NCBI RefSeq assembly: GCF_032598905.1
Contig: NZ_CP122458.1
Coordinates: forward strand, 1,674,001-1,738,000
Source of the DNA: Streptomyces sp. 11x1
GTDB taxonomy: Bacteria > Actinomycetota > Actinomycetes > Streptomycetales > Streptomycetaceae
Direction of reading: 5' to 3'
DNA: 64,000 nt
Shown here: one piece after another, positions 1 through 7,747 of the stretch
Layout: each line of letters starts with the position of its first letter
Numbering within the stretch: position 1 is the first letter of the stretch
Translations under genes and position numbers: made by a program
The notes under the pieces: generated by a model
Database searches by the model: none
Told to the model about the DNA's origin: nothing
The model's input: the letters and a program-made list of their open reading frames with translations, nothing else

Positions 1-1217
1 ACGAGGCCGTGCTTCAGCCGCGGGTCCGGTGGGGGTCCTCGCGCAGTTCCCCGCGCCCCTGAAGGGGCGCGATGCGCGCCGTGAACTCGACACCGGCCTC
101 GGCCAGTTCGGCGAGCCACGCCTGTGACCGCTCCCCCCGTCTCCGCCGCCCTGCTCAACCCCGCCGGCAGCGAGCCGTCCAGGATGTGTCCCACCCCCAG
201 GGCCAGGGGGCGGGACACCAGGCGGGCCATCGCGCTCTCCTCCTCGGTGCCTGTCGCGTCGAGAAGGTGGCGGCCGGACCACCGCTCGCCCGAGTCGGCG
301 CGTACGTCGAGGGAGACCGCGAGGACGACCCGGTCGCGGTCGGAGTCGGTCATCGGGTGGCGCGCCGCCAGTTCCTTCGCCAGTTCGGCGGTGCGCAGGT
401 CGTCGCCGCGTTCGAGTTCCGCGAAGACCGGGGCCCAGGCGGCGAGCCAGCCGTCGAGACGGAGGGTGCCGCGGACGAAGGTGCTCGGTCTCCAGGCCGG
501 AGGCAGGCCGTACTGGGCGACGAAGGGGACACTGTCGCGGTTGGGATAGGCCTCGAAGGTCTCGCCGTCGACGACGTGCGGCCGGGTGGCCGTCCAGGGG
601 CGGTCGGCCGTCGTCTCGACACCGTCCTCGATGTAACGGGCCGGTGAGCGCAAGGCGTTCAGGACCCCCGCCGGGGCCCAGCTGAAGCGGTACCGGAAGT
701 CGTTGGGGACGGCCGGGACACCGCCGCAGTAGGAGGTGAGGCTGTACGTGGCGGCGGTCCCCGGGCCGATCGCCCGGGTGGCCCGGTCGATCAGGCTGTG
801 CGCGAAGAGGTGGTCCACGCCCGGGTCCAGGCCGGCCTCGGTGAGGACGGTGACGCCGGCCGCCCCGGCCGCCGGTACCTGTTCCAGGACCGCGTCCGAG
901 ACATAGCTGGAGCAGGCGAAGTGGGCCCGCGCCCCCACGCAGGCGGCGAGCAGCGGGGCATGGTCCGACGCCGGGAGCATGGAGACCACCACGTCTCCCG
1001 GGGCCAGGTCCGCCGCGAGGGCGGGCAGTGTGTACGCACGGGGCTCGGCCCGGCCCGTCAGTCCCCGTGCGGCCAGTGCCCGCGCGGCGCGTTCCTCGGT
1101 GCGGTGCCACAGCCGTACGCGCGCGGCGGTGCCACACAGCGCCGCCAGGCCGCTGCCCGTGGACAGGCCGGCACCGACCCAGTGGACGGTGCCGCTCGCG
1201 GGGACCACCTCGGTCAT
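1..1217 (-). CDS. Saccharopine dehydrogenase-like protein (partial, possible frameshift)
   Basis: The ATG at 1217 opens a reading frame with an N-terminal Rossmann fold (VHWVGAGLSTGSGLAAL) and the later GLDPGVDHLFA motif typical of the saccharopine dehydrogenase / homospermidine-type reductase fold. It starts 7 nt after the stop of the upstream LYS1-like gene, so it is the last gene of a three-gene operon. The frame is open to the left window edge. However, near 115-150 the family-like sequence (WLAELAEAGVEF) continues in another frame that stops at 14-16, so either the gene carries a one-base frameshift beside a G-run or the C-terminus is a non-conserved extension. The substrate is unknown; lysine/saccharopine chemistry is only an inference from the fold and neighbours. 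Confidence 0.75.
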   Translation of the reverse strand, partial: MTEVVPASGTVHWVGAGLSTGSGLAALCGTAARVRLWHRTEERAARALAARGLTGRAEPRAYTLPALAADLAPGDVVVSMLPASDHAPLLAACVGARAHFACSSYVSDAVLEQVPAAGAAGVTVLTEAGLDPGVDHLFAHSLIDRATRAIGPGTAATYSLTSYCGGVPAVPNDFRYRFSWAPAGVLNALRSPARYIEDGVETTADRPWTATRPHVVDGETFEAYPNRDSVPFVAQYGLPPAWRPSTFVRGTLRLDGWLAAWAPVFAELERGDDLRTAELAKELAARHPMTDSDRDRVVLAVSLDVRADSGERWSGRHLLDATGTEEESAMARLVSRPLALGVGHILDGSLPAGLSRAAETGGAVTGVARRTGRGRCRVHGAHRAPSGARGTARGPPPDPRLKHGL

Positions 1218-1224
1218 CGGGCAA

Positions 1225-2265
1225 CTACCTTTCTGTGAGGCCCAGTTCGTCATTCGCCCGGCGGAATCGGTCCAGGCAGCGCCCCCAGGCACCACTCGTC
1301 TCGAAGTCCAGCAGCTGCGGCAGCAGCGCGGCCGAGAAGTCGGTGCTCGCCTCGCGGGGCAGCAGGGAGGGCAGGTTGTCGATGGCGATGAGATCGAGCG
1401 GAGGGTGTTCGCGCAGCCGCCGTACCGGGCGGTCCCATTCGGTGGTCGTGTCGTAGACCGGCAGGACGTTCATGGGTGAGCCGACGTCGACCGTGACGTC
1501 CGAGAGGGTGCGGAGCCGACGGTCCGGCCCGTCGAGGTCCTTGTCCGTCAGGAACGGCGGGACCGGGCTGGTTGTCAGGACGGTGTTGACCATCAAGTCG
1601 TGGGCCAGCAGGGCCGGCCGGTCCAGGTCGCGGGTCTCCGCCAGGTCCCAGCAGGTCGGCTCGACGCCCGCCTCTTCGAGGGCGACCCGCGCGCCTCGGC
1701 CGCTGCGGCCGAGGGCGCCGATCACCAGCGCGGTCAAGTCGCCTCGCGAGCCGCGGAGTTCGGCCTCCATCGCCTCCTTGGTGGTGGGGACGAGGGGAGC
1801 CCGGAGCGCGCCCCGGTGGTGGAGCACGGCGAGGGCCGCGCCCAGATAGCCCGCCCAGAAGCCGAAGGCGGCGAGCCGACGGCCTTGGTCGTCCACCAGG
1901 TACTCCAGGTCGAGCAGCGCCCCGCCCCCGGCCGCGAATCTGCGCAGCAGCGCCTCGGCGCCGGGCTGCCCCTTGTAGGCGTGCCCGAAGAAGACATGAC
2001 GATGGGTCAGTTCAGCGGGTTCGTCCGGCAGTTCCTTGAGGCCTACGATCACCGCGCGCGCCGACGCCGACACCCACGAGCCCGGATCGGCGATCTGGCA
2101 GCCGGCCTCCTCGTACTCCTCCCTGGGGAAGATCCGCTGAGGGGAGTCCTCGACGGTGATCCGTACGCCGCTCTCGACGAGCCGCCGGGCGTCGGACGGC
2201 ACGATCGGGGTGCGACGTTCGGTGGTGCGGGTCTCGTGGCGGAGCCACAAGTGGAGATCGGTCAT
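1225..2265 (-). CDS. Saccharopine dehydrogenase (lysine-forming, LYS1/alanine dehydrogenase fold)
   Basis: A 346-residue protein beginning MTDLHLWLRHETRTTERRTP, which is the AlaDh/PNT N-terminal domain signature of fungal-type LYS1 enzymes (reductive/oxidative interconversion of saccharopine and lysine with NAD). It continues with FFGHAYKGQPGAEALL and a Rossmann core (ALVIGALGRSGRGA). The ATG at 2265 overlaps the stop of the upstream FAD oxidoreductase by 4 bp, indicating translational coupling; I prefer it to an ORF start 540 nt further up that lies inside that gene. Linked to a flavin amine oxidase and a second saccharopine dehydrogenase-like gene, so a small amino-acid or imine metabolic operon is likely. 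The exact substrate cannot be read from the sequence. Confidence 0.85.
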   Translation of the reverse strand: MTDLHLWLRHETRTTERRTPIVPSDARRLVESGVRITVEDSPQRIFPREEYEEAGCQIADPGSWVSASARAVIVGLKELPDEPAELTHRHVFFGHAYKGQPGAEALLRRFAAGGGALLDLEYLVDDQGRRLAAFGFWAGYLGAALAVLHHRGALRAPLVPTTKEAMEAELRGSRGDLTALVIGALGRSGRGARVALEEAGVEPTCWDLAETRDLDRPALLAHDLMVNTVLTTSPVPPFLTDKDLDGPDRRLRTLSDVTVDVGSPMNVLPVYDTTTEWDRPVRRLREHPPLDLIAIDNLPSLLPREASTDFSAALLPQLLDFETSGAWGRCLDRFRRANDELGLTER

Positions 2266-3407
2266 ACGAGGTTGGCCTCCGGGCGCAGCGCGTCGGCCGT
2301 GAACCGGTCGACGGTCAAGGGGCTGATGTCGACGAAGGGTACGCGGCCCAGGTACAGGTCGCGGACCACCTCGCCGACCGCCGGGCCCTGGAGGAACCCG
2401 TGGCCGGAGAACCCGGTCGCGTACAGGAAGCGGGAGCAGGAACCGGCCTCGCCGATCAGGGCGTTGTGGTCCGGCGTGATCTCGTACAGGCCCGCCCAGC
2501 CGCCCGTGCGGCGCAGGTCCAGCAGGGAGGGGGCGCGGCGCCGCATGGCCTCGTACAGGTGGGGGATCCAGCGGTCGTGGGTGTCGGTGGCGAAGCCGGG
2601 GCGCTCGTCGGGGTCGGACATGCCGACCAGGAGGCCGGGTCCCTCGGTGTGGAAGTAGAGGCTGCTGGTGAAGTCGATCGTCATGGGGAGGTTCGGCGGG
2701 AGGTCCGGGACCGGTTCGGTGACGGCGATCTGGCGGCGCAGGGGTTCCACCGGAAGGTCGACGCCGACCATGGCGCCGACGGAACGGGACCAGGCGCCGG
2801 CCGCGCACACGACCGTGTCGGTGACGATGCGGCCCTTGCTGGTGACCACCGCGGTGATGGTGTCCCGCCAGGTCTCGATGCCGAGGGCCTCGCAGTTGCG
2901 CAGCACGGTCGCCCCGTGGCGGCGGGCCCCGGCGGCGTAGCCGTGGACCACGGACTCTGGGGTGCAGTGCCCGTCGTCGGGCGAGAACGCCGCGGCCAGC
3001 AGGCCGTCGGTGGAGATCAGCGGGGAGAGCCGCCGGGCCTCCTCGGGATCCACCATGCGGCTGGGCACGCCCAGGTCGTTCTGGAGCTGGACGCCCGCCT
3101 CGAACTGGGCGACCTCGTCGGGGGTCGTCAGGAGGAAGAGGTAGCCGACGCGGTGCAGGCCGATGTCGTGGCCGAGTTCGCGCCGGAAGCGGCCGAATGC
3201 CTCCAGGCTCCGGGCGCCGAGCTGGATGTTGAGTTCGTCGGAGAACTGCGCGCGAACCCCGCCGGCGGCCCTCGCCGTGGACCCGGAGGCCAGTTCGTCG
3301 CGTTCGACGAGGACGACGTCGTCCACTCCGGCGGCCGCCAGGTGGTAGGCGATGCTCGTCCCGATGACCCCTCCCCCGATGACGACGACCCGTGCGCTGC
3401 GGATCAC
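2262..3407 (-). CDS. FAD-dependent amine/amino-acid oxidoreductase (DAO family)
   Basis: A 381-residue DAO-family flavoenzyme. The N-terminus has the dinucleotide-binding GGGVIGTSIAYHLA followed by the acidic strand end VLVERD and the GSTARAAGG segment typical of sarcosine/glycine oxidase-like proteins. The C-terminal part carries GWAGLYEITPDHNALIGE and ATGFSGHGFLQGPAVGE, the conserved flavin-contacting end of sarcosine oxidase beta-type enzymes. The GTG start at 3405-3407 has a GGGAG ribosome site 6 nt upstream. It is the first gene of the operon with two saccharopine dehydrogenase-like genes; it would oxidise a secondary or primary amine to an imine. Family assignment is firm, substrate unknown. 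Confidence 0.88.
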   Translation of the reverse strand: MIRSARVVVIGGGVIGTSIAYHLAAAGVDDVVLVERDELASGSTARAAGGVRAQFSDELNIQLGARSLEAFGRFRRELGHDIGLHRVGYLFLLTTPDEVAQFEAGVQLQNDLGVPSRMVDPEEARRLSPLISTDGLLAAAFSPDDGHCTPESVVHGYAAGARRHGATVLRNCEALGIETWRDTITAVVTSKGRIVTDTVVCAAGAWSRSVGAMVGVDLPVEPLRRQIAVTEPVPDLPPNLPMTIDFTSSLYFHTEGPGLLVGMSDPDERPGFATDTHDRWIPHLYEAMRRRAPSLLDLRRTGGWAGLYEITPDHNALIGEAGSCSRFLYATGFSGHGFLQGPAVGEVVRDLYLGRVPFVDISPLTVDRFTADALRPEANLV

Positions 3408-3554
3408 GAACGCTCCCTTCGTCCGACCGTGGTCGCGATGCCCGACGGAGTCAGGTCTTCCACCCGGGGCGAACGTTCATGCGGGACGCCGGTGCACTTG
3501 CCCGAAGGGTCAGTACGCGCGGGGCTGCGGTCGGGCGCGGCGGCCGGTGTCGGA

Positions 3555-3571
3555 GTCGCCTCCGAGGCGAC
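3555..3571. terminator. Short GC hairpin between convergent-context genes
   Basis: GTCGCCT-CCG-AGGCGAC is a perfect 7-bp stem with a 3-nt loop lying between the ribA-like stop (3592) and the FAD oxidoreductase start (3407), in the right place to end the ribA-like transcript. No T-run follows, as is common in Streptomyces. Confidence 0.5.
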
Positions 3572-3591
3572 CGCCGCGCGGACCCCGGCGC

Positions 3592-4251
3592 TCAGGACGA
3601 GTGGACCACCGCGTCCAGGTGCGGCAGGTAGTGGTCGAGCCGCTCGCGCTTGGTGCGCAGGTAGGTGATGTTGTCCTCGCACGGGGTGATGAGCAGCGGC
3701 ACCTGCTCGGAGACCTTGATGCCGTGGCGCAGCAGCGCCTCCCGCTTGCGGGGGTTGTTCGACATCAGCCGGACCGATCGTACGCCGAGGTCGTGCAGCA
3801 TCTCGGCCGCCACCCGGTAGTCGCGGGCGTCCACCGGCAGGCCGAGGGCGAGGTTGGCCTCGACGGTGTCCAGGCCCTCCGCCTGGAGCTTCATCGCCTG
3901 CAGCTTGGCGAGCAGGCCGATGCCGCGGCCCTCGTGGCCGCGCAGATAGACGAGGATGCCGCGCCCCTCGGCGACTATCGCCCGCAGCGCGCTGTCGAGT
4001 TGTTCGCCGCATTCGCAGTGCTGGGAACCGAACGCGTCACCGGTCAGGCACTCCGAGTGCAGCCGGATGAGAATTCCCTCACCGCCGCTGATGTCGCCGT
4101 ACACCAGTGCCACTTGTTCTTCGCCGCGGTCCTGGTCGAGATAACCTACGGCCTCGAAGTCGCCGTAGGTGGTGGGCAGGGGGGCGTTCACCACGCGTAC
4201 GGCGCCGGAGGACTGGGCATTCGCGCCGAGTACACCAACATTTTCTGTCAT
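3592..4251 (-). CDS. GTP cyclohydrolase II homologue, formamidopyrimidine-forming type
   Basis: A 219-residue protein with the full GCH II core: VALVYGDISG, the RLHSECLTGDAFGSQHCECG zinc site (Cys68, Cys79, Cys81), LRGHEGRGIGLL and the MSNNPRK end. It therefore opens the GTP imidazole ring. Residue 120 is Met in KLQAMKLQ, where E. coli RibA has Tyr105 (KIRAYALQ). In S. coelicolor SCO6655 the same Met120 is reported to make the enzyme stop at the N-formyl pyrimidine (FAPy) without losing formate. This copy is therefore probably not the riboflavin enzyme but the entry step of the adjacent cluster. It is divergent from the creatininase gene, with an 87-nt shared promoter region. Confidence 0.92.
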   Translation of the reverse strand: MTENVGVLGANAQSSGAVRVVNAPLPTTYGDFEAVGYLDQDRGEEQVALVYGDISGGEGILIRLHSECLTGDAFGSQHCECGEQLDSALRAIVAEGRGILVYLRGHEGRGIGLLAKLQAMKLQAEGLDTVEANLALGLPVDARDYRVAAEMLHDLGVRSVRLMSNNPRKREALLRHGIKVSEQVPLLITPCEDNITYLRTKRERLDHYLPHLDAVVHSS

Positions 4252-4338
4252 GATCTGGTTCCTAACTGGTGAGTCCTGACGTCATGCGAGCCATGCGAAA
4301 ATGACGGGGCATCAGCAGAGACGAAAGGCCGTGAAAAG
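4252..4338. promoter_or_regulatory. Divergent promoter region of the pterin/pyrimidine cluster
   Basis: The only 87 nt between the GCH II and creatininase starts, so it must hold both promoters. It contains a TGACGTCA palindrome (about 4277-4284) and a repeated CATGCGA. An ATG at 4301 opens a 13-codon ORF (MTGHQQRRKAVKR) whose TGA overlaps the creatininase ATG; it could be a coupled leader peptide, but this is speculative. Confidence 0.4.
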
Positions 4339-5118
4339 ATGAGCAGTTCGAGTCTTGTACCGACGGACACCACCGCGGACGTCCGGGCGCGGGGGGCGGC
4401 GGCGGGCCGGCAGGTCGCGGTGCTCCCGGTCGGCAGCTACGAGCAGCACGGTCCGTATCTGCCTCTGGCCACCGACACGCTGGTCGCCTGCGCGATAGCC
4501 CGGGAGATAGCCGGCGCGTACCCCGTGCATCTGCTGCCGCCCGTGACCATCGCCTGCTCGCACGAGCACGCGGCCTGGCCCGGCACCGTCAGCATCTCCG
4601 CGACGACGCTGCACGCGATGGTGACCGACATCGCCGCGTCCCTGCGCCGGTCGGGCGTCGAGGCGCTGGTGGTGGTGAACGGACACGGTGGGAACTATGT
4701 GCTGGGCAATGTCGTCCAGGAATCCACCGCGGCGGGACATCGAATGGCGCTTTTCCCGGCGATGGAGGACTGGGACGCCGCACGCGAACGGGCGGGCGTA
4801 CAGACCTCGTTGCTCAGTGATATGCATGCGGGAGAAATTGAGACCTCCATACTTCTGCATTGCCATCCCGAATTGGTCCGACCCGGTCACGAGACCACCG
4901 ATTTCCTTGCCGACGACCGCCGTCATCTCCTCTCCCTCGGCATGTCGGCCTACACCGATTCCGGTGTGATCGGCCGTCCGTCCCTGGCGTCCGCCACGAA
5001 GGGGAAAGAGTTGCTGGCGGGTTTCGTGGAATCCTTCGGGGCGTACCTCTCGTTGGTCACCTCGGACGCCTGGGGCGAGGGTCCGGTTCCCTCTCCGGTC
5101 TCCCCCTCGGGCGACTGA
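4339..5118 (+). CDS. Creatininase-family amidohydrolase (candidate FAPy deformylase)
   Basis: A 259-residue creatininase/ArfB-MftE fold protein. The metal-site motifs are visible: GSYEQHGPYLPLATDT near the N-terminus, the EHAAWPGT segment, VNGHGGN, and DMHAGEIETS carrying the conserved Glu. Archaeal members (ArfB) remove the formyl group from the formamidopyrimidine made by a GTP cyclohydrolase. Placed next to a FAPy-type GCH II, this protein is the natural candidate for that second step. The start has a weak GAAAAG ribosome site and overlaps a 13-codon upstream ORF. Its last 169 nt overlap the 3' end of the convergent membrane-protein gene. Family certain; deformylase role inferred. Confidence 0.88.
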   Translation: MSSSSLVPTDTTADVRARGAAAGRQVAVLPVGSYEQHGPYLPLATDTLVACAIAREIAGAYPVHLLPPVTIACSHEHAAWPGTVSISATTLHAMVTDIAASLRRSGVEALVVVNGHGGNYVLGNVVQESTAAGHRMALFPAMEDWDAARERAGVQTSLLSDMHAGEIETSILLHCHPELVRPGHETTDFLADDRRHLLSLGMSAYTDSGVIGRPSLASATKGKELLAGFVESFGAYLSLVTSDAWGEGPVPSPVSPSGD

Positions 5119-6719
5119 CGGCGGGCCCGCAGGGAGCCGTACCAGCGTCCGACGAGTACGAGCGCTCCCGGCAGGGCGGCCGCGAAGCTGAGCACACCGT
5201 AGACGACGGCCACGGTCAGCCCCTGCGAGGCGCCGAGGCCCGCGGCGCCGAAGGACCAGGCGGTGACGCCCTCCCTGGGGCCCCAGCCGCCGACGTTGAG
5301 CGGCAGGCTCATGGCGATCAGGGCCAGCAGCGCGAGGGGCAGCAGGCGCAGCGGGCCGGCGGTGGAGCCGGCGACGTCCGCGGCGAGCAGGAACGTCGCC
5401 ACGTACCCGGCCAGGACCGCCACGGACGAGATCAACACGGCGGGACCGCTGTCGCGCTGGAGCAGCACGCCGCGCGCCTCCACGAGGGCGGCTCGTACCC
5501 GGCGGCCTCGACCTCCGCCGGACACGCTCGGCCTGCGGCCCATGCGGACCGCCGCCCAGATCGCCAGCGCCCCCAGCGCGGCGAGAGCCGCCACACCGGC
5601 CGCGTGACGGGTCTCCTCCAGCACGGGCGACGGCAGCACCAGCAGGACCGTTACACCCACGGCCGCCAGCACCAACTGGCCCGCGGTCCGCTCGATCACC
5701 ACCGCGCGCACGCCCCGGCCCATGTCGCCGGAGCTCTGGCCGTGCCGCACCGCGCGGTGCACGTCGCCGAGGACGCCGCCGGGCAGTGCCGCGTTGAGGA
5801 ACAGCGCCCGGTAGTAGTCCGCGACGGCGGGCCCGAGCGGCAGCTTGAGCCCGAGCGCCCTCGTCACGGCGCACCAGCGCCACGCGCTGAACACGGTGGT
5901 GAGCACGCCGATCCCGACCGCCGCCGCGAGCGTCCCGCCGTCGATCCGCCGCAGCCCGTCCACGAACACCCCGGTGCCCATCCGCCAGAACACGACCACG
6001 AGGATCACCGTCCCGGCGAGCGTCCCGAAGTGGGTGCGCAGGACGCGGAGGAACTTGGCGGCGGGGGTGGGCTCGACGGGGGCGCCCGGGGAGTCGGCGT
6101 CACCCGGGGCCACCGAGGACACGCGGGCTGCCGGAGAGTGCGCGGGGGTTGCCTGGACGGACGACGGCGCCGCCTCGGCGCGAGCCGCCGCTGCCCCGCC
6201 ACGACTCCGGCCACCGGCCAACTCGTCGGACACGTCCACCGCTGCCGCGTTCGCCTCGGCGGCCTGATGCCCCTCGGCGGACGCCGGTTCGCCGGTCGGC
6301 CGCACCAGGGCCTCCGCCGTCGAGGCGACGGTCGGCTCCGAGGAGCTGACACGGTCGGCCGCGTTCGGTGCGGCGACCGGGTCCGCGTCGGCGGCTGTCG
6401 GAAGGGCTGCGCGGCCGTCCGCCGTGGCCGCCGCACTGTCCGCCCGGCCTGCTGGGTGCGCCTGGTCCGTGTCGGAACCGGTCGTGGAGGCCGCGGCCTC
6501 CGTCTCGCGAGAGCCCGGCTCCGGCATGCGCGCCCCCGGTACCGAAGCGGCGGGCGGCAGTTCGCGCGAAGCCTCGTCCGGTGTCAGTGTGCGCACCCCT
6601 GCCCGGGCGCCCGGTGTGCCCGCCTTCACGCGGGCCCGGACTCCCCGTGGGCGCAGGCGTATGCGGTCCCCGGTCGCCGGTGGGTGGGTCTCGACCGTCT
6701 CCTCCACCGGTGCCGTCAT
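4950..6719 (-). CDS. UPF0104 / lysylphosphatidylglycerol-synthase-type membrane protein
   Basis: A 589-residue integral membrane protein. Residues 1 to about 215 are an Ala/Pro/Ser/Thr-rich, apparently disordered cytoplasmic extension. The rest holds about eight hydrophobic segments and the UPF0104 motifs FLNAALPGGVLGDVHRA, VVIERTAG and LPLNVGGWGPREG. Family members are lipid flippase/LPG-synthase-type transmembrane domains or exporters. The ATG at 6719 overlaps the methyltransferase stop by 4 bp. The C-terminal 56 residues are encoded opposite the 3' end of the creatininase gene, an unusually long convergent overlap. Within the cluster it could move a glycosylated or lipid-linked product across the membrane (inference). 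Confidence 0.85.
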   Translation of the reverse strand: MTAPVEETVETHPPATGDRIRLRPRGVRARVKAGTPGARAGVRTLTPDEASRELPPAASVPGARMPEPGSRETEAAASTTGSDTDQAHPAGRADSAAATADGRAALPTAADADPVAAPNAADRVSSSEPTVASTAEALVRPTGEPASAEGHQAAEANAAAVDVSDELAGGRSRGGAAAARAEAAPSSVQATPAHSPAARVSSVAPGDADSPGAPVEPTPAAKFLRVLRTHFGTLAGTVILVVVFWRMGTGVFVDGLRRIDGGTLAAAVGIGVLTTVFSAWRWCAVTRALGLKLPLGPAVADYYRALFLNAALPGGVLGDVHRAVRHGQSSGDMGRGVRAVVIERTAGQLVLAAVGVTVLLVLPSPVLEETRHAAGVAALAALGALAIWAAVRMGRRPSVSGGGRGRRVRAALVEARGVLLQRDSGPAVLISSVAVLAGYVATFLLAADVAGSTAGPLRLLPLALLALIAMSLPLNVGGWGPREGVTAWSFGAAGLGASQGLTVAVVYGVLSFAAALPGALVLVGRWYGSLRARRQSPEGETGEGTGPSPQASEVTNERYAPKDSTKPASNSFPFVADARDGRPITPESV

Positions 6720-7747
6720 GAGGCTCCGCCCCTCGGCCGGGGAAGCGCCAGGAGGTCGCTGTGGTGGACGACGGCGCGGAGTTCGCCGGCCGCGTTGGCC
6801 GCGAGGCGGTCGCGGAGGTACGCCTCGGCCCGCTCGGTGATTTCGGGGCGCTGCTCGCAGGCGGCGCCGACCCAGCCGCGCAGCCACTCCTCGACGAGGG
6901 CGGTGTGCCGGGTGTCGAGCTGCCAGGGGCTCGGGTGGACCCGGACCGTGGCGCCGCGCTGGGCGAACGCCTCGCAGGCCACGGTGATCGCGTCCGGTCC
7001 GAGCAGATCGCTCGCGCGCTGGTGGGCGTTGAACGCCTCGGCGATCTCGGTGTCCATGGGGTGCGCGGGGAGGAGGTCCACCCGGCCCACGACCGAGAGC
7101 GTCAGCAGCGCGGGGACACCGGCGCCCGCGCAGGCCGCCGCGAGCGCCTCGATCTCCTCCACCGTGAGCACGTCGAGCAGCGCGGACGCCGTGACCAGCG
7201 AGGCACCGTCGAGGTCGGCCGCCGTGAGCCGTCCGATGTCACCGCGCCGCGTGGTGACCGTGACGGGGCTGCCGTCGGCGGCGGCGCGCGGCGCCCGCGC
7301 GACGGCCAGCCGCAGCAGGTTCGGGTCCTGGTCGTGCAGCACCCACCGCTGGGCGCCGTCCAGCCGGGGCGCGAGCCAGCGCCCCATCGAGCCGGTGCCG
7401 CAGCCGAGGTCGTGCACGGTCAGCCCGGTGGCCCGGCCTGGCAGGTTCGCGAGGCGGATCCGCAGCGGGTCCAGCAGTTCCGCCGCGCGGGCGTCGGCGT
7501 CGGCGCTCTCGCGCAACTCCAGCCACTGCGGCGCGTACTGGTGGCCCTCGGGCGCCGGCGTGTCCCCGCCGCGTCCCGCCATGCTCAGCACCCCACCGGC
7601 GGGCCCGGCGGCCGTGGTCCCACCGGCCGCGGCAGTCGCCCCCGCGGCGGCCGACGTACCCGCCGCCGAGGTCGCCCCCTTGGGCAGCGGCCCGCCCGTC
7701 GACAGGGGCCCACCTGCGGACATGGTCATATCGGCTGAAGTGGTCAT
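6716..7747 (-). CDS. SAM-dependent class I methyltransferase
   Basis: A 343-residue protein with the SAM-binding motif HDLGCGTGSMGRWLAP, an acidic second strand (LHDQDPNLL) and a post-I motif SLVTASALLDVLT. The first 60 residues are a low-complexity Ala/Gly/Thr tail that is probably not part of the fold. The ATG at 7747 overlaps the glycosyltransferase stop by 4 bp, and its own stop overlaps the next gene start, so it is translationally coupled in the middle of the operon. Acceptor unknown; S. coelicolor has a methyltransferase at the equivalent place beside SCO6650 (recalled, not checked here). Confidence 0.86.
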   Translation of the reverse strand: MTTSADMTMSAGGPLSTGGPLPKGATSAAGTSAAAGATAAAGGTTAAGPAGGVLSMAGRGGDTPAPEGHQYAPQWLELRESADADARAAELLDPLRIRLANLPGRATGLTVHDLGCGTGSMGRWLAPRLDGAQRWVLHDQDPNLLRLAVARAPRAAADGSPVTVTTRRGDIGRLTAADLDGASLVTASALLDVLTVEEIEALAAACAGAGVPALLTLSVVGRVDLLPAHPMDTEIAEAFNAHQRASDLLGPDAITVACEAFAQRGATVRVHPSPWQLDTRHTALVEEWLRGWVGAACEQRPEITERAEAYLRDRLAANAAGELRAVVHHSDLLALPRPRGGAS

